Below the pieces are notes generated by a model, which saw nothing but the letters and a program-made list of their open reading frames with translations, made no database searches and was not told the DNA's origin. From the NCBI GenBank assembly GCA_024509875.1, contig JAMPIV010004259.1, forward strand, positions 310,001 through 374,000: DNA of 64,000 bases. The letters are read 5' to 3'. Source of the stretch: Oreohelix idahoensis (taxonomy: Eukaryota > Mollusca > Gastropoda > Stylommatophora > Oreohelicidae). Shown one piece after another: positions 12,012 through 22,324 of the stretch (positions are counted from its first letter, which is position 1; each line of letters opens with the position of its first letter). Position numbers and translations under genes: made by a program.

Positions 12012-13105
12012 GTAATGTGAATAATGTTTGTAAATTCAGTCGGGTTGACTTTGTTTTTGACAGCTACCTTCAATCATCAATCAAAAATGCTGAGAGAGAA
12101 AGCAGGTCTTCTGTGCAACCATAACCGTTGACTTTCATTGCTACTATTAAGAAGCTTCCTGTGCAGATGGCAAGATTTTGGACGTCAGCTGACAACAGAA
12201 GTTTGATTCAAGATGCCCTGAAGACGGTATAAACTAATCGACAATGGGAAACTATCCTTAGCGTGTTGCTTGAAAGTGGACCTACTCCAAAGTTAGCAAT
12301 AACAGATGGAAGCTTCACAAAAATCAAGGATACTCTTCAAGTAACTTTGAGAAGGCTGACTTACGTATTAAACCTCACGTTTTCCAAGCGGTTAAAGAAG
12401 AGTTGCAGTGTGTCTAAGTGCTTTCAAATGACACAGATGTTTTTGTGATATTCATTTCTACAAGTTTCTTAATGAAAATGGACTCTCTGAACTATGGATG
12501 AGAATGTCGGCATTAGATATCATACCAATCCATACTCTTGTAGACAATATAGGTGCTATCACAGACGACCTTCTTTCAACCCATTGTCTTACAGGATCTG
12601 ATGTGACCAGTAAGATAAGCACCAAAGTGTCATCGCTCAAGGCAGAACCAGAAAAGTATCTGCACAACTTTTTCGGGCTTCATCCTCCAAGTACTCAATC
12701 CTTTAAGCTTGCTGAGGAATACTCGGTGAAGGTTCTAAAACCAGGCTATGAGCAAGACACGTGCAAGACATTTGACGCACTTCGATACTCAAGCTAGTCT
12801 TCCAAACTTACAAGGCTTGCCTTGCACAAGCTCTTCATTTCGAGGTCAGCTGAAAAGATCATTTTACATGGCATACTCATGCTCTACAGTGTTGATTTTG
12901 GATGGACAATCAGTGCTGATGACTCATAACACACGCCAGACCCTTGCATTAGTGAGCTACCTGAAGATGTGATTCTTACCTGTACTTGCAAGAGCTGTCA
13001 CACAAAACGATTCCGGTGCCGAAAAAACATTGTTTCTTGCACGTCCTTTTACAAATGCAAAATGTCTTGTGACATTCAGGAACATATATAAAGTACTGAA
13101 AATGA

Positions 13106-13454
13106 CCATTTAACTCTGTATATAGATTGTGATTCTTTTTATTTTTTGTGTATCGGAATTTAATGTTCATACTTCAATGCATTGTCATCTATTCCCATCC
13201 TTTATGCATATTTTGTCGTTGAATATTCAGTCAAAGGTCCCAGATGAGTAAAAATAGTCTTATCTTATAGGAAATTTTACAAGGAATCCCCCCCCAAAAA
13301 AAGTCAGATTTGGTATAGGTATACTGACAAGAACAGAAAATTACGAAATTCAATACTAGCCACTGCACGTACATGCCAAAACAAAATGGCGTCCTATAAA
13401 ACTTATGCCCGGGTTGCCAGACGTCTACCCAAGATTTTACCCTTCCTTGAGGCA
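13106..13454. repeat. Right terminal inverted repeat
   Basis: Inverted partner of 9666-10017. A C/A-run (ccccccccaaaaaaa) near 13289 differs from the T-run in the left arm. Confidence 0.8.
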
Positions 13455-13459
13455 GAATC

Positions 13460-13935
13460 ATGGATTGTAATCGAAAACCTCCATAGAAGCCTCGAACTTC
13501 AGGAACTAGTGTGGGTCTACTTCCCTGGTCATGCAGGGGTACATGACAATGAAAGAGCTGACAGACTAGCTTCAAGAGCTGGTGTGGATCTAGTGTCCTG
13601 GTCATGCAGGGGTAAATGGCAATGAAAGAGCTGACAGACTAGCTTCAGAAGGTGCATTGGATATGGATAAGGGAGATATACTAAGGGCAATTAATGATTG
13701 CCTAGTAGAGAATGACACTGCAATTGCTGAATCATTAAGGCTAAGATTGTTGGAATTTGGCATCAAACGTAAGATCAGCAGGGATGGACGTATGAGAGGA
13801 TGCACCTAGCGAGTATACAACCAGCGCGCAAAAGGAACAATTTGCATTCATACACTTCGATATTTGCAGAGGGAGACTGAGCACCTCTGGGTTTGCCCAG
13901 AGTGCAATGACGTCGATTGTGATCAACAATTATAT
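13460..13935 (+). pseudogene. RNase H-like remnant
   Basis: The reading frame LVWVYFPGHAGVHDNERADR then LAS is the C-terminal motif of RNase H-like domains (GHAGV.GNE.AD.LA). A 51-bp segment containing this motif is repeated 73 bp downstream (13524-13574 and 13597-13647), which shifts the frame. Downstream pieces read LRLLEFGIKRKISRDGRMRG and RYLQRETEHLWVCPECNDV, typical of the tail of such mobile-element proteins. It is fragmentary. It may be part of the neighbouring long-TIR element or an independent remnant. Confidence 0.6.
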
Positions 13936-14117
13936 GAAAATGGATCTGCATATCAAGATGTCGTTTATTCATCGTCGTTGAAACTGTTCTGTTTAGTTGA
14001 GCATTGCACATTGTTGAAATATTTTGGCCAAGACAACTTCATAAAAGACGAGACCTTTTCGTATATGATATTTGGAAAAATCGGAACCTTTAACAGGTGA
14101 CTCTACAAAAAGAACAA

Positions 14118-14118
14118 A

Positions 14119-14154
<36 letters not shown>
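14118..14154. repeat. A-run plus (TA)n microsatellite
   Basis: aaaaaaaaaaaaa followed by about 12 TA units, 22-58 nt downstream of the donor of the G-alpha exon (minus-strand sense). Confidence 0.95.
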
Positions 14155-14157
<3 letters not shown>

Positions 14158-14175
14158 CAATAATAAAACACTCAC

Positions 14176-14317
14176 CCTCATCTCTTCTGTACCAAACTGC
14201 ACACCATGTGCCTCCATCTCTCCAAGAACACCAAGAACAGCGGTGACCACGTTTTGTCGAACAACATCTCTGTACAGAGCCTTCTCCTTGTCGGCGAATC
14301 CTTTCTCGTGTATCATC
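14176..14317 (-). CDS. G-protein alpha subunit, exon after the P-loop (142 nt)
   Basis: The minus strand reads cacctgcag, then GATGATACACGAG..., ending GAGATGAGG before gtgagtg, so both splice sites are good. It continues the frame of the exon at 54061-54103 and encodes about 47 residues: MIHEKGFADKEKALYRDV, then helix alpha-A of the helical domain (VVTAVLGVLGEMEAHGVQF). G-alpha proteins have MRIIHEDGFSEEE..VVYSNTIQSI..I at this place. The 142-nt length equals exon 3 of GNAI genes (recalled). The sequence is open and undamaged, and its GC content is higher than its surroundings, so it is probably a live exon. The following exon (about 158 nt in GNAI genes) was looked for below 14175 and not found, so the next intron is at least 14 kb. 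Confidence 0.9.
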
Positions 14318-14469
14318 CTGCAGGTGATGGAGGTGACGAAATGGCGAAGATGTTACTGCTTATATCAAAGGTAGTTGGTGAAGAATACATTTAATTCTTT
14401 TAATAATAAAACATTAGATGTGAACCAACAAAGAATGAGAAGTCAGTGATCGACTAGGCCATTGTTAGG

Positions 14470-15748
14470 AGAAGCACATTCAAATATGTCCGGGATGCTA
14501 GAGTCTTGAGGGGGCCAGAGATTGGAAGTGATCACTACCTGCTTACAATCAAAAGAACAACTGAAAGAGTTGCCCAGCCTAGGAACTGCCCAACATCACG
14601 CAAGAAACTAAGTAAACGAACAGGAGAAATAAGCATTAAGACCTACAAGCTGAGAGAGCCAGAAATTAAGACCAGATATCAGGGACTTATTGATGCAGCG
14701 GTGAGCAACACAGAAGAACAACCTGATGACTTGGAAACCCTCTGGCTTAAATTCAAGGACATCATAAAGACAGCTGCTGCAGAAGCATGTGGTGAAGTCC
14801 GACTTGGGAACAAGAGAAAGAGGACACCTTGGTGGACAGAGGAAGTGAAAGAGAAAATAAGAGAGAAGAAAACTGGCATGGAAACAATACTTAAAAGCTA
14901 AAAACACACCAGGACAAATAAAGAAATATAGAGAATATGTGATACTTAGAACAGAAGCAAAGAACAAGGTGCTAGCAGCAAAACAGACGTCCTGGGAAGA
15001 ATTTGAAGAAAAACTAGAAAAAGATGCGCAAGAAAACTAGAAATTGTTCTGTAAGACCCTAAAGAACATGAGGAAGGAAGAACAATGCCCTCTCAAATTT
15101 ATAAAGGACAAGCAAGGCAAATTGCTTACTGCCCCGAAGGAAGTAATGGAAAGATGGAAAGAATATTTCTAAGAACTCCTTGATGGTGAGCAAGGTCAAG
15201 CATCAGAAATGATAACCACTAGCACAGAAAAGGAAACCAATGGTGATGAAGATGACATAAAGATGGAAGAACTGAAGGCAGCACTGGAGAAAATCAAGAT
15301 GGGCAAAGCAGCAGGGCATGATGGTATAACACCAGAAATGATTAAGTACATGGGAACATCAGACGACCTATTACTCTTAATGGGCCTACAGGCAGCATGG
15401 TGCAACAAGACCATGCCAAAGGATTGGGAGATTGCCATCATAACACCAATTTTCAAAAAGGGGTGACAATCGACAATGTCGAAACCATAGAGGCATATCC
15501 CTTCTCAGTGTCCCTGGTAAAATCTACTCTAGAATCCTAGAGCACAGACTCCGACGCCTAGCTGAGCAACAATTGGATGAGGTCCAGTGCGGATTTTGAG
15601 CTAACCGAAGTACTCAAGACCTAATCTTCCCACTCAGACAGCTGAGTGAAAAGGCCTTTGAGTATAAGAGTGAGATCCATCTTTGTTTCATAGATCTGGA
15701 AAAGGCGTTTGACAGGGTCCCGTCGAGCAAACTTTGGGACTGTGTGTC
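14470..15748 (+). mobile_element. LINE (family B), 5' part: end of endonuclease to middle of RT
   Basis: 14506-14901 reads GPEIGSDHYLLTIKRT, the SDH motif near the end of an AP-type endonuclease, followed by a basic linker. 15209-15466 reads MEELKAALEKIKMGKAAGHD, then GITPEMIKY and WEIAIITPIFKKG, the RT N-terminal motifs. After a frameshift it continues RGISLLSVPGKIYSRILEHR, EQQLDEVQCGF, IHLCFIDLEKAFDRVPSSKLWD, and stops at 15748, where the Gmr1-like LTR element is inserted. It resumes at 31605. Stops and frameshifts make it a dead copy. Confidence 0.85.
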
Positions 15749-17807
15749 TGTCGTAATTTTTATCTGAGAGGGTGCTGATGAATATTGGTCCCTTTAGAGT
15801 GTAAAGTGATATTGAAGGCTCTGTGAGAATAATGATTTAGGTGAATGAGGTAGTAGATTCACAAGCGCTGGGAAGGAGCAAGGACAGTCTCTTATTACGA
15901 CAATATCTGTTTTCTCACAGACTACTCCTATCTCTCTTCTGCACAAACAATTGTGTCAGTTCCAGTCGCTCAGGCGCGCTCACCGATTTGGTGATTCTGT
16001 CGCTCAACGTACATGAATACAAGCAACACAGATGAAAATGTTTGGAGTTTTAGGCCAACCGACAACCAACACAAATAAATATTCATACCTTTATTATCAT
16101 AAAGGACTCACACATAATTGTACATTTACAGTCAAAAATCAAAGGTTACAAAATACCAATATAACTAGGGAAGAGGGGGTTTTTGAGGAGAAATATCCCA
16201 TCCACCGTTTCCCGTTTATATCTACTAACAGACAAAACCCGGTCCCAAAGACAAGAAAGGGGGGGGGGGTGGGTGATCAGAGATAGGCAATTTAACCCAC
16301 TGGTAAATATATTACTCTGAGGCAAGGGGTTACAGAAAGAAGGGGGGGGGGGGGGGGGTAGAGGAAAGCTAGGGTTCTCAATTGTCTCCCTTTAAATCAA
16401 CAAATTTTACGGGAGGGGGGAATGAACACAGTTACCCAATCCCACTAGGAGAGATCCCGTACAAGGAATATAATGCACCTTAGTATAAGGTCGAACTAAT
16501 TAAAAGGGTAAAGAAAAGATAAATCTCCTTTCATTAAAAAAAAAACACACTAGGGCTGGCCATCCCAACAAACACACACGCAGACTTACCGAAAGGTGAA
16601 TTCTGGCACTTCATAGGAAATACATAAAAAAAAACAGCACTAAACCTTGGCTTAGGTAAAAGTAATTTCTTCCGTGTACAGCCCCAGATTTTGCGGGTTG
16701 TTTAAGTTAACAAAGTGTCCCGAAATCGCTGGACGTTGAAGTTTAACGGTACTGTTTGTTTATTAGATAAAGTTCCTAAAGAAAGGCACAGGCACTTGGC
16801 TAAGCGTGAGGTATGGTGTGGTTCCTAAAATTGGCACAGCTGGCGGAGATAACTTCCTTTTTCCGTAATGTCACAAGTTAAGAAAAACACTGAGGTAAGT
16901 TCTGGGGGGGAGGGGGGCGAGGGGGGGGGGGGCGGGGGGGGGGGGGGGGGGGAGGGGGGGGGGGGGGGGGGGCGGGTGGGGTAAAATCCACTGAATATAC
17001 GTGACAGACAGTGTTCAGGTATCGATGCTTTTTCTTCACAAATAGGGGCAGTGAATAAAATATGTTCTGCTTCCAGTTGTCGTTAAGGGCTCTATATGAA
17101 CTAGTATTTTTAAAGTGTTTCTTGAACGCCTTTTTTCTCAGTTACGTTCAGAGGAGCGGGGCCCATTACAGGTCGCCACAAGTTTAGCTTTAAAAAAGTT
17201 CATATGTTACTGGAGTTATCAAACTGAGTTTGGCAGAACTCTGTATATAGTTAATAATTGCTGGGATGCAGGTTGAATGATCGTTCGTCTGCACAGAAAG
17301 AATACACTCCAATAGTCACGAAGGTAGATGAAATCCAGCAGGAATCCGACTATGCTAGTGCAACTAGGATTCTGTCAGAGCGAACGATAAAATGCAGTTT
17401 CTCGGAGTTCTCTATTTATACTTATCGAATGTAACTTGAATAGGGCGTGTTAAATTTTCGCACCTTTCTTGATCTTGAGCAAAATTCGGGGTACCTCGCC
17501 GATGTGTTAACAGCTGCGATTCCTTCGTTTTCCCCGGTCTACCGATTTTCTTCCGTCTCAAGCGGCTCGCATAAGAGTGCGAAAATTTCCCGAGAAGCTA
17601 ACTCTGTGAGCTGCAAGTCCCTGATTCTTTAGATCGCGGCCGCTCCACGTTGAATTCTGAAGATCAGCCTGTTCTTTGATGGTACCGCTGCATGCCGGTA
17701 AAAGTTACAACAGATGATCAGGGGTTCTAAAGTTATGAGAGGCCAATATTCTGTTATCATCCATCGAGTCAGGGAAATTCATTTGTCATACTTAGACGTA
17801 CGTCACA
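15749..17807 (-). repeat. 3' LTR of Gmr1-like element (2059 bp)
   Basis: Plus-strand ends are tgtcgtaattttta and acgtacgtcaca. It matches 23007-24566 plus 31160-31599 almost base for base. Long G runs on plus occur at 16260, 16341 and especially 16902-16980. Small ORFs within it (for example 17447-17632) recur in the other LTR and are not genes. Confidence 0.93.
16902..16980 (+). repeat. G-rich tract (about 75 nt, nearly pure G)
   Basis: Runs of up to 18 G broken by single A, C or T. The same place in the sister LTR (about 24166-24180) has only about 15 bases of G after cttcttcggga. The tract could form G-quadruplexes on plus (C-rich on the element's sense strand), or its length could be an assembly artefact. 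Confidence 0.85.
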
Positions 17808-17822
17808 ATCGTCCCCACTTTT
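17808..17822 (-). promoter_or_regulatory. Polypurine tract of Gmr1-like element
   Basis: On minus aaaagtggggacga lies directly before the 3' LTR start (TGTGACG). This is the expected site for plus-strand priming. Confidence 0.8.
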
Positions 17823-17847
17823 GAGACATGGAAACTCGTTTTCATGT

Positions 17848-18640
17848 TTAATTTATGACAATGAAGCTGCCCTGATCGGTAGTTTTAGGGTGATTGGCAT
17901 CGTCGATTTTCTCCTCTTCCTCCGTGGTCCAGTTTCTACTCAAGAAGTCAGCTCCGACATTCTGTTTTCCTGGAATATATTCCACTTTGAAGGAATAAAC
18001 ACTCAATAGCAAGGCCCAACGCATTATCCTTGCGTTGAATTCCTTCTTGGCACCCAGGAAAGCTAGTGGAGCATGGTCTGTTTGCACCGTGAAAGAAGTA
18101 CCATACAGAAACTCATGATGGCGTCTGATGCCATGAATCAGAGCGAGACATTCTCTTTCAACGACACTGTAGTTGCGTTCCGCTTTATTCAGTTTCCGAC
18201 TGCCATAGGCAACTGGAAATAGCATGTTCAGGTCACTGTCATCGGCTTGCAGCAATGTTGACCCGATGCCCTGACCTGACGCATCAACTCTCAGTATGAA
18301 AGGTTTCTTAAGGTCAGTTAACCTTATGATGGGGTATGCCGACAACTGTCCTTTCAAAGTGCTATACGCGTGTTCGCACTTTTGATCCCATATGACCTTA
18401 TCAGGACAACCTTTCTTGGTGAGGTCAGTCAGAGGTGCTGTCAGTCCGTTGAAGTTCTGGATGTATTTCTGATAGTATGCACATAGCGATATGAAGGAAC
18501 GTACGTCTTTCTTCGTTCGGGGTCTTTTTGCTGCCACAATTTTCTCCACGTTCTTCTTAATAGGCCAACTGCATCCGTGAGAAATAGTATGCCCCAGGAA
18601 GTCTAACTGTTCAAAACCCGATGAGACATTTGCTAGGTCT
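17848..18640 (-). CDS. Gmr1-like pol, 3' part: RT end and RNase H (frame-shifted from gag-pol)
   Basis: This continues the RT of the upstream frame after a one-base shift near 18617. The RT connection starts at QLDFLGHTISHG. RNase H follows with its four acidic residues: FILRVDASGQGIG (D), ERECLALI (E), VQTDHAPL (D) and GADFLSRNW (D). The frame ends at 17848, 26 bp from the PPT, so no integrase follows RNase H. An open frame extends back to 18720, but that part overlaps RT in another frame and is not expected to be protein. The shift lies in a T4 run and could be a mutation, a sequencing error or a real +1 shift. Confidence 0.85.
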
Positions 18641-21600
18641 GGCTGTGAGACCCGTTTCCTGTAGTCTCCTGAGGAGCATAGCAACCGTAGCAATATGTTC
18701 TTCATAGGTTTCCGATGCAATTAATATGTCATCCATGAAATTATGGATATGGGGACTTTGCAAAGGCTCTAGAAGCTTCCTCATCATCCTGGTAAACACT
18801 CCTGGTGCGTTATGCAAACCGAACGGCATCACATTAAATGTGTAATGTCCTTCGCTAGTGCTGAAAGCTAACAAAGGTTTAATTTCCTCCTTGACTGGTA
18901 TTTGATAATAACCTTTACTGAGGTCAATCTTGGAGAAGATCTTTGCTTTGCTGAGCTTGGTGAACAACTCAGAAACAGTTTGGAGAGGTTCGGGCTGGAA
19001 TTCCGTTACAGCGTTTAGCAACCTGTAATCAATGCACAGCCTAACTTCCTTATTGGGCTTCTGAAACAGCACTACACTCGAGCTGTAAGGAGATGTAGAC
19101 TCACTGATAATTCCTGCCTGACGCAGCTTGTCTATTTCTCCGTGAAGTGCATCCGCTTTAGCGTATGGGATGGGGTAAACTCTGGTTTGAACAGGGGTCT
19201 CGTTTGTTAATTTCATATCAAATTCAATGAGATTTGTTCGACCAGGTACATCCGTTAAGACTGCACTGTACTGTTTTAGTAGAGCCCTGGTTTCTGTTTG
19301 TTGTTCAGGTGAGAGATTGTCGCCGAACTTGACATCTTTAAAGGATTCTGGGGGTTGCAGTGGATACTCCATGCACCCATCATCATCTTCCTCGTCTTCC
19401 GTTGCTATGGCGACAGCCAGGAGATGCTCGGAGGATGGCACCGGTCTTTCCAAATATTTCTTTAGCAGATTTATGTGGAAGACCTTCTCCTTTCCTTTGA
19501 TGGAGATCTTGTAATTGGTACGTGAGATCTTTTTAAGGACGGTAAACGGCCCTTGCCATCCGATGCGAAGTTTATTGCTTCCGGTTGGGAGTAGCAATAA
19601 AACTTTCTCCCCTGGTTGGAGCTCTCTCTCTTTTGCAGCTTTGTTGTATCTTTTAGCGTGTTTAGCGCGGGCTTTCGTAAGGTTGGTTGTAGCTAGATCC
19701 CATCCTAGCTTTAGCCTTTCCTTGAGCTCAGATACATACTTGCTTGCAGAGACGACTGTCTCGTCAGCCTTTTGGTCTGTCAGGGACCGAAGTAAGGCTT
19801 CTAATGGCCCCTTTATAGGTCTGCCAAATAAAAGTGTAGCAGGCGGGAATCCCGTAGACGCTTGGGGAACCTCTCGGTAGGCGAATAAGGCAGCCGATAT
19901 ATATAGGTCCCAGTCTTCCGGTTTCTCCTGACCCAGCTTACGTAACATGGTGGTGAGGCTGCCATTAAAACGTTCCACGAGCCCATTTCCGGCCGGATGG
20001 TAGGGACTTGTGTGGATATGTTTGGCCCTCAAGATCTTAAAGATCTCCTCCATTAACAGGCTACGGAATTGGGATCCATTGTCCGTCAAAACTTGTTGAG
20101 GGAATCCCAACCGTGTAAAAATTTGCACAAGGGCTTCTGCGACATGCTTGGAATTAGTGCATGGTAGCGGTACGGCTTCGGCCCACATAGTGCAAGTGTC
20201 AACTAAGGTCAGGATGAACCTGTTCCTTCTTTTGGTCTTTTCCAGAGGACCAATAATGTCGACAGCAACCCGTTCAAATGGAGTCCCTACTATTGGCATT
20301 TGCCCCATAGGTACTGGGGGTGTCAAGTGCTTGGGTGCTACCCGTTGGCACTGGGCGCAGGATTTCACGTACCTGACAATGTCAGAGTTCATTCCTGGCC
20401 ACCAATAGTGGGTTTTTATTCGCTGAATAGTGGCGTTTTGTCCCATATGTCCGCTAAAGGGAAGAGAGTGCCCCATCTCTAAGATCTGGCTTCGGTACTG
20501 CGTCGGAACTAGGAGCTGGTTATTCCCCGTGTCCGGGTTTCCCGTTCTACGATACAATACGCCATCCTTAGAAATGATGTCTCCGTTGTGTCTGGGGTCC
20601 TTAGCCATGGGCAGTTTTTTAAAGCAGAGCTCTAGAGTAAGGTCCTTTTGTTGCGCCTCCTTCAGTTCGTTCGGCAACAAATTTGGCGCAGGCTCCCTCT
20701 CCTTCTTGGCTTGCCCTCTTGTGGTTACCGCTGCCACAATCGGCTCCTTTGGTCTCCCAATAAACACATATCTACATCCCAGGATAACTGGGTAGATAGG
20801 ATCATCCATAATGGCCGCTTTTATAACTCCTCTGACAAAATCAGAGCTTATTTCTACCAGTGCGATAGGCAGCGTCCTGGGCGCATCACTCTTAAACACT
20901 CCACTAAGTTTGACGGTTTCCTCTGTCTCCTGACCTGGTTTGACTAGGTGTCTAGCAACAATACAACTAAAACTTAATCCAGTGTCAAAGAGACAAGTGG
21001 TTGAGGTACCATTCAAAATTACAGTTCCTCGAGTTGAGGGTCGATCCCCCTCAGGTTGAGAATCACTGACATTGGTTCTACCTTTCGAGGCTGTATGCAA
21101 ACATCCAACGCGGTTTGAACCGGTTTGTTTGCCCTGATCAGACGTTCCTGGTGTAGGGGTCTTCCCTTTTCCTTGACCTTGGTGGCCGCGCTGCCACGTA
21201 GGCTTGGTGGGTTGATCAGAATTGTTGTTGGGGGGGTATCGGGTTTTGTAGAATTTCGATTTTTCTTGGGAAGGTCTCTGGGTATTATTTTCTCGTTGGT
21301 TATAATTCTGAGAGGAATTAGAGGAATAGGATGACTGCTCTAGATTTTGTTTACGAGATGGCTCATCTGTGGGTTTACGTTTAGTGCTGGGAAGTTCGGC
21401 CATTGCATTGGTATAGCGTTCGGCCTTATTGAGTATGTCCTCAAGCCTGACTGCGCCCTGTTCAGCCAAAAATCTACGGGTTTCGTTTGACATAGTTGCC
21501 TTTATCTGTTCCACAAGAACAAGTTCAAGTAGTCCCTCATATGTAAGAGGTAGGTCAGATAATTCAATGCACTTTGTCAGATAACCCGTGAGACGTGAAG

Positions 21601-22324
21601 AGAACTGGGGAAATGTTTCCGTGCTCTCTTTTCGGCTGTTTCTGAACAACTGCAGAAACTTTCGGGCATTCATCTCAAACTGCTGTAGTAAGGCCTTCTT
21701 CAACATGTCGTAATCATGTTGATTCGGTCCCAGCTTTGTGTACACGTCATAAGCATTGCCTTTCAGTGACGTTGAAAGTTTGAGCGCCCAGCGGGTACTC
21801 TCTAACCCATAAAGATTCGCTAGTCTCTCGAATTTTTCTAGGTAGCTGTCAATTTTTTCGTTAGGGCTAGGAAAAGACTCTAAAGCGAAAGACATCGCAG
21901 TTAATTGGGCAGACTGAGTGCTGGAGAGATTCATTGTTTGAGACTGGGGCGAAGACGGCTCTCCATTATTTGAAGTAGAGGCACTCCGACTCTCTAAAGC
22001 CTTGAGCGCTAATTCATGTTGTCTTTCCCTCTCTCTTTCTCTCTCTCTGCGGGCTTCCATTTCTGCCTCAATTTTCTTCTGTTCCAATTGACGATCGTCC
22101 GCTTCTTTCTTCCTAGCTTCTGCCCTCTCTTCTCTCTCTTTTTCTTCCTTCCTCTCAGCTTCTGCCCTTTGTTTCTCTTCCTTCCTCTCTGCTTCTGCTC
22201 TTTGTTGCTCCGCGTCATATATTTGCAGTTCCTGGGTGATAAACAGATTCGCGGCTTCTGTGTCTAATCCTGAGTCTTTCGCTTTCTGTCTCAAAATGGA
22301 TCTTATCCTAATTCTCTCAGCCAT
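18611..22324 (-). CDS. Gmr1-like Gag-PR-INT-RT polyprotein (about 1237 aa)
   Basis: The first ATG is at 22324 (MAERIRIRSI); an upstream TTG in frame was not used. Approximate residues: E/R-rich coiled coil 40-110; a SCAN-like gag segment 215-310 (FLQLFRNSRKESTETFPQF, LLELVLVEQI); no CCHC knuckle; aspartic protease with FDTGLSFSCI at 448-457; integrase HHCC finger (H621, H628, C658, C661), catalytic D691, D750, E786 and a GPY/F module 924-961; then RT 1020-1239 with RLCIDYR, DLSKGYYQIP and FMDD. INT lies before RT, unlike classical gypsy and like Gmr1. The frame ends in TGA right after SKCLIGF and resumes +1 in the downstream RNase H ORF. Apart from that shift it looks intact. Confidence 0.93.
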   Translation of the reverse strand: MAERIRIRSILRQKAKDSGLDTEAANLFITQELQIYDAEQQRAEAERKEEKQRAEAERKEEKEREERAEARKKEADDRQLEQKKIEAEMEARRERERERERQHELALKALESRSASTSNNGEPSSPQSQTMNLSSTQSAQLTAMSFALESFPSPNEKIDSYLEKFERLANLYGLESTRWALKLSTSLKGNAYDVYTKLGPNQHDYDMLKKALLQQFEMNARKFLQLFRNSRKESTETFPQFSSRLTGYLTKCIELSDLPLTYEGLLELVLVEQIKATMSNETRRFLAEQGAVRLEDILNKAERYTNAMAELPSTKRKPTDEPSRKQNLEQSSYSSNSSQNYNQRENNTQRPSQEKSKFYKTRYPPNNNSDQPTKPTWQRGHQGQGKGKTPTPGTSDQGKQTGSNRVGCLHTASKGRTNVSDSQPEGDRPSTRGTVILNGTSTTCLFDTGLSFSCIVARHLVKPGQETEETVKLSGVFKSDAPRTLPIALVEISSDFVRGVIKAAIMDDPIYPVILGCRYVFIGRPKEPIVAAVTTRGQAKKEREPAPNLLPNELKEAQQKDLTLELCFKKLPMAKDPRHNGDIISKDGVLYRRTGNPDTGNNQLLVPTQYRSQILEMGHSLPFSGHMGQNATIQRIKTHYWWPGMNSDIVRYVKSCAQCQRVAPKHLTPPVPMGQMPIVGTPFERVAVDIIGPLEKTKRRNRFILTLVDTCTMWAEAVPLPCTNSKHVAEALVQIFTRLGFPQQVLTDNGSQFRSLLMEEIFKILRAKHIHTSPYHPAGNGLVERFNGSLTTMLRKLGQEKPEDWDLYISAALFAYREVPQASTGFPPATLLFGRPIKGPLEALLRSLTDQKADETVVSASKYVSELKERLKLGWDLATTNLTKARAKHAKRYNKAAKERELQPGEKVLLLLPTGSNKLRIGWQGPFTVLKKISRTNYKISIKGKEKVFHINLLKKYLERPVPSSEHLLAVAIATEDEEDDDGCMEYPLQPPESFKDVKFGDNLSPEQQTETRALLKQYSAVLTDVPGRTNLIEFDMKLTNETPVQTRVYPIPYAKADALHGEIDKLRQAGIISESTSPYSSSVVLFQKPNKEVRLCIDYRLLNAVTEFQPEPLQTVSELFTKLSKAKIFSKIDLSKGYYQIPVKEEIKPLLAFSTSEGHYTFNVMPFGLHNAPGVFTRMMRKLLEPLQSPHIHNFMDDILIASETYEEHIATVAMLLRRLQETGLTARPSKCLIGF

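Larger units (their letters stand above)
10090..13080 (+). pseudogene. Uncharacterised DxDV/C-rich protein gene, decayed, inside long TIRs
   Basis: Frames broken by stops and shifts read in order: LKWKAFLSTIEDDAG (10153), IRADREGKDVLP then FDRVNYLRWGSLFFEQMLNL (about 10400-10500), VVAVDMALEQTING and SAAGIIGQTKRKE (10580-10670), then NQLQRLPVKGNDTFVDL, FDSYLQSSIKNAERESRSS, QMARFWTSADNRSLI, DTDVFVIF, STHCLTGSDVTSKISTKVSS, and a C-rich end CTCKSCHTKRFRCRKN (12985-13070). This order matches a widespread uncharacterised invertebrate protein family (NY.RW, HALTGCDTTS motifs) as I remember it. Its position between long inverted repeats suggests a transposase role, which is inference. LINE insertions interrupt it at 11000 and 11717. 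Confidence 0.6.
9666..13454 (+). mobile_element. Long-TIR element carrying a decayed, probably transposase-like gene
   Basis: Two arms of about 350 bp, 9666-10017 and 13106-13454, are inverted copies of each other (for example, tgcctcaaggaaggg at the left outer end and cccttccttgaggca at the right). They enclose one decayed coding unit read on plus. The arms have diverged by indels and substitutions, so the element is old. No clear target duplication was found outside the arms. Two 5'-truncated LINE copies lie within. Alternatively, the arms could be an inverted segmental duplication. Confidence 0.6.

Noticed and set aside
17447..17632. 61-codon ORF in the Gmr1-like LTR, identical at 31239-31424
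   Set aside because: It exists twice only because LTRs are duplicated, is antisense to the element, and has no known motif.
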